A DNA stretch of 7,440 bases from Saprospiraceae bacterium (lineage in GTDB: Bacteria > Bacteroidota > Bacteroidia > Chitinophagales > Saprospiraceae). The notes beneath the pieces are model-generated. The model was not told the origin of the DNA and searched no databases. It worked only from the letters and a program-made list of their open reading frames with translations. How positions within the stretch are numbered: position 1 is the stretch's first letter; each line of letters starts with the position of its first letter. This document shows positions 7,131-7,440 of the stretch, one piece after another. The stretch covers positions 1 to 7,440 of the forward strand of contig SLKL01000358.1 in assembly GCA_007134625.1 (NCBI GenBank), written 5' to 3'. The translations under genes were made by a program, and so were the position numbers.

Positions 7131-7260
7131 GGCACAAAGAAAGTAAAAAACTTATAATTTACTGAGAAATTTATGACAAATCGAAGCGAAATTAATTTTC
7201 AAATTGTCTCTTATAACAATATCAAAAAAATGAAATAGGTTGAATTTAAACACGGATTTC
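7131..7260 (-). promoter_or_regulatory. Leader/promoter region of the mrp operon (no exact promoter assigned)
   Basis: The 130 AT-rich bases between the mscS terminator and the mrpA ATG must hold the operon promoter if the terminator works. Only imperfect matches to the Bacteroidota pattern (TTTG, then TAnnTTTG) were seen, for example TAATTTCG and TAAATTTC on the minus strand, without convincing spacing. A small inverted repeat, ATTGT/ACAAT, lies at 7203-7220. I see no recognisable sodium or other riboswitch fold. Confidence 0.35.
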
Positions 7261-7261
7261 G

Positions 7262-7304
7262 AAAAAGAAAAAGAGCAGATAAATGTTTCTTTACCTGCTC
7301 TTTT
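7262..7304 (-). terminator. Strong Rho-independent terminator of the mscS-like gene
   Basis: Arms 7290-7304 and 7269-7283 form a 15-pair stem with a 6-base loop (7284-7289), followed on the minus strand by T-rich sequence (TTTTTCTTTTT pattern). The one imperfect pair (7279/7294) is G.U in minus-strand RNA but an A.C mismatch in plus-strand RNA, which supports minus-strand function. It begins 19 bases past the channel stop codon and should insulate the mrp operon from upstream transcription. Confidence 0.9.
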
Positions 7305-7312
7305 AGTTTATT

Positions 7313-7329
7313 CAGTAATCAGATTACTG
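7313..7329. repeat. 17-base perfect palindrome across the mscS-like stop codon
   Basis: CAGTAATC and GATTACTG flank a single central A. The repeat covers the last codon and the TAA of the channel gene. A one-base loop is too tight for a good RNA hairpin, so it is either a dyad protein site or chance. It sits 8 bases from the terminator stem. Confidence 0.6.
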
Positions 7330-7440
7330 TGTGTTATGAACATGTACATCCATTTGTGGGAATGGTATTCCAATTCCGGCTTTATCAAATTCCTTCTTGA
7401 TATTTTCCTGCATATAGAAAAATACCGCCCAGTAATCTTC
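7324..7440 (-). CDS. MscS-family mechanosensitive ion channel (C-terminal 38 residues only)
   Basis: An open frame enters from the right edge and ends at TAA 7324-7326. The visible tail reads EDYWAVFFYMQENIKKEFDK, then AGIGIPFPQMDVHVHNTQ. The pattern 'aromatic-rich strand, helix with IKKEFD, AGIxIPFPQ, xVH' is the C-terminal cage end of small-conductance MscS channels, which open under membrane tension to release solutes during hypo-osmotic shock. The channel-forming helix and pore residues are outside the window, so the subfamily cannot be told. It is followed by a strong terminator, so it is a separate unit from mrpA although adjacent and on the same strand. Confidence 0.85.
   Translation of the reverse strand, partial: EDYWAVFFYMQENIKKEFDKAGIGIPFPQMDVHVHNTQ

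Noticed and set aside
7131..7260. Sodium-sensing riboswitch ahead of mrpA
   Set aside because: Only short AT-rich stems such as ATTGT/ACAAT are found; there is no compact conserved fold.
1..7440. tRNA, rRNA, CRISPR, insertion sequence or attachment sites
   Set aside because: No cloverleaf, regularly spaced repeats, transposase or terminal inverted repeats were seen; nearly all bases are accounted for by the listed genes.

Overview
The window reads as one stretch of a bacterial chromosome in which every supported gene lies on the minus strand, so the transcription order runs from high to low coordinates. The best guess for the host is a member of the Bacteroidota, probably marine or salt-tolerant. 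The grounds are moderate AT-richness, starts without clear Shine-Dalgarno sequences, and the look of the MscS and ligase-associated exonuclease proteins. This is inference from protein style, not a database result.

Layout in transcription order. (1) 7440-7324: the last 38 codons of an MscS-type mechanosensitive channel, followed by a strong intrinsic terminator (7262-7304). (2) 7260-7131: an AT-rich leader that should carry the promoter of the next operon. (3) 7130-1430: a complete seven-gene mrpABCDEFG (mnh/pha) operon for a group 1 Mrp Na+/H+ antiporter. Its genes are joined by 4-base ATGA overlaps or by gaps of 1 and 7 bases. (4) 1394-752: a two-gene type VII toxin-antitoxin module, mntA (nucleotidyltransferase antitoxin) and hepT (HEPN toxin). 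It starts only 34 bases after mrpG and its two genes overlap by 32 bases. (5) 743-700: a weak possible terminator. (6) 658-1: the N-terminal two thirds of a metallo-beta-lactamase/beta-CASP 'ligase-associated DNA exonuclease', running off the left edge.

How the genes work together. MrpA to MrpG form one hetero-oligomeric membrane complex related to the antiporter-like subunits of respiratory complex I. MrpA and MrpD carry the proton-path Glu/Lys residues, MrpC is NuoK-like, and the small subunits complete the cation route. The complex exports Na+ in exchange for H+. MscS upstream is another ion/osmotic stress device. The MntA/HepT pair has no evident mechanistic link to ion transport. It is AT-richer than its surroundings and looks like an inserted accessory module using the tail of the mrp operon. 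The exonuclease is normally encoded beside an ATP-dependent DNA ligase and a DEXH helicase, which would lie beyond position 1.

I found no RNA genes, CRISPR arrays, insertion sequences or clearly new system. The most noteworthy points are the position of the toxin-antitoxin pair directly behind the Mrp operon, the TTG start inferred for the exonuclease, and a 17-base perfect palindrome over the mscS stop codon.
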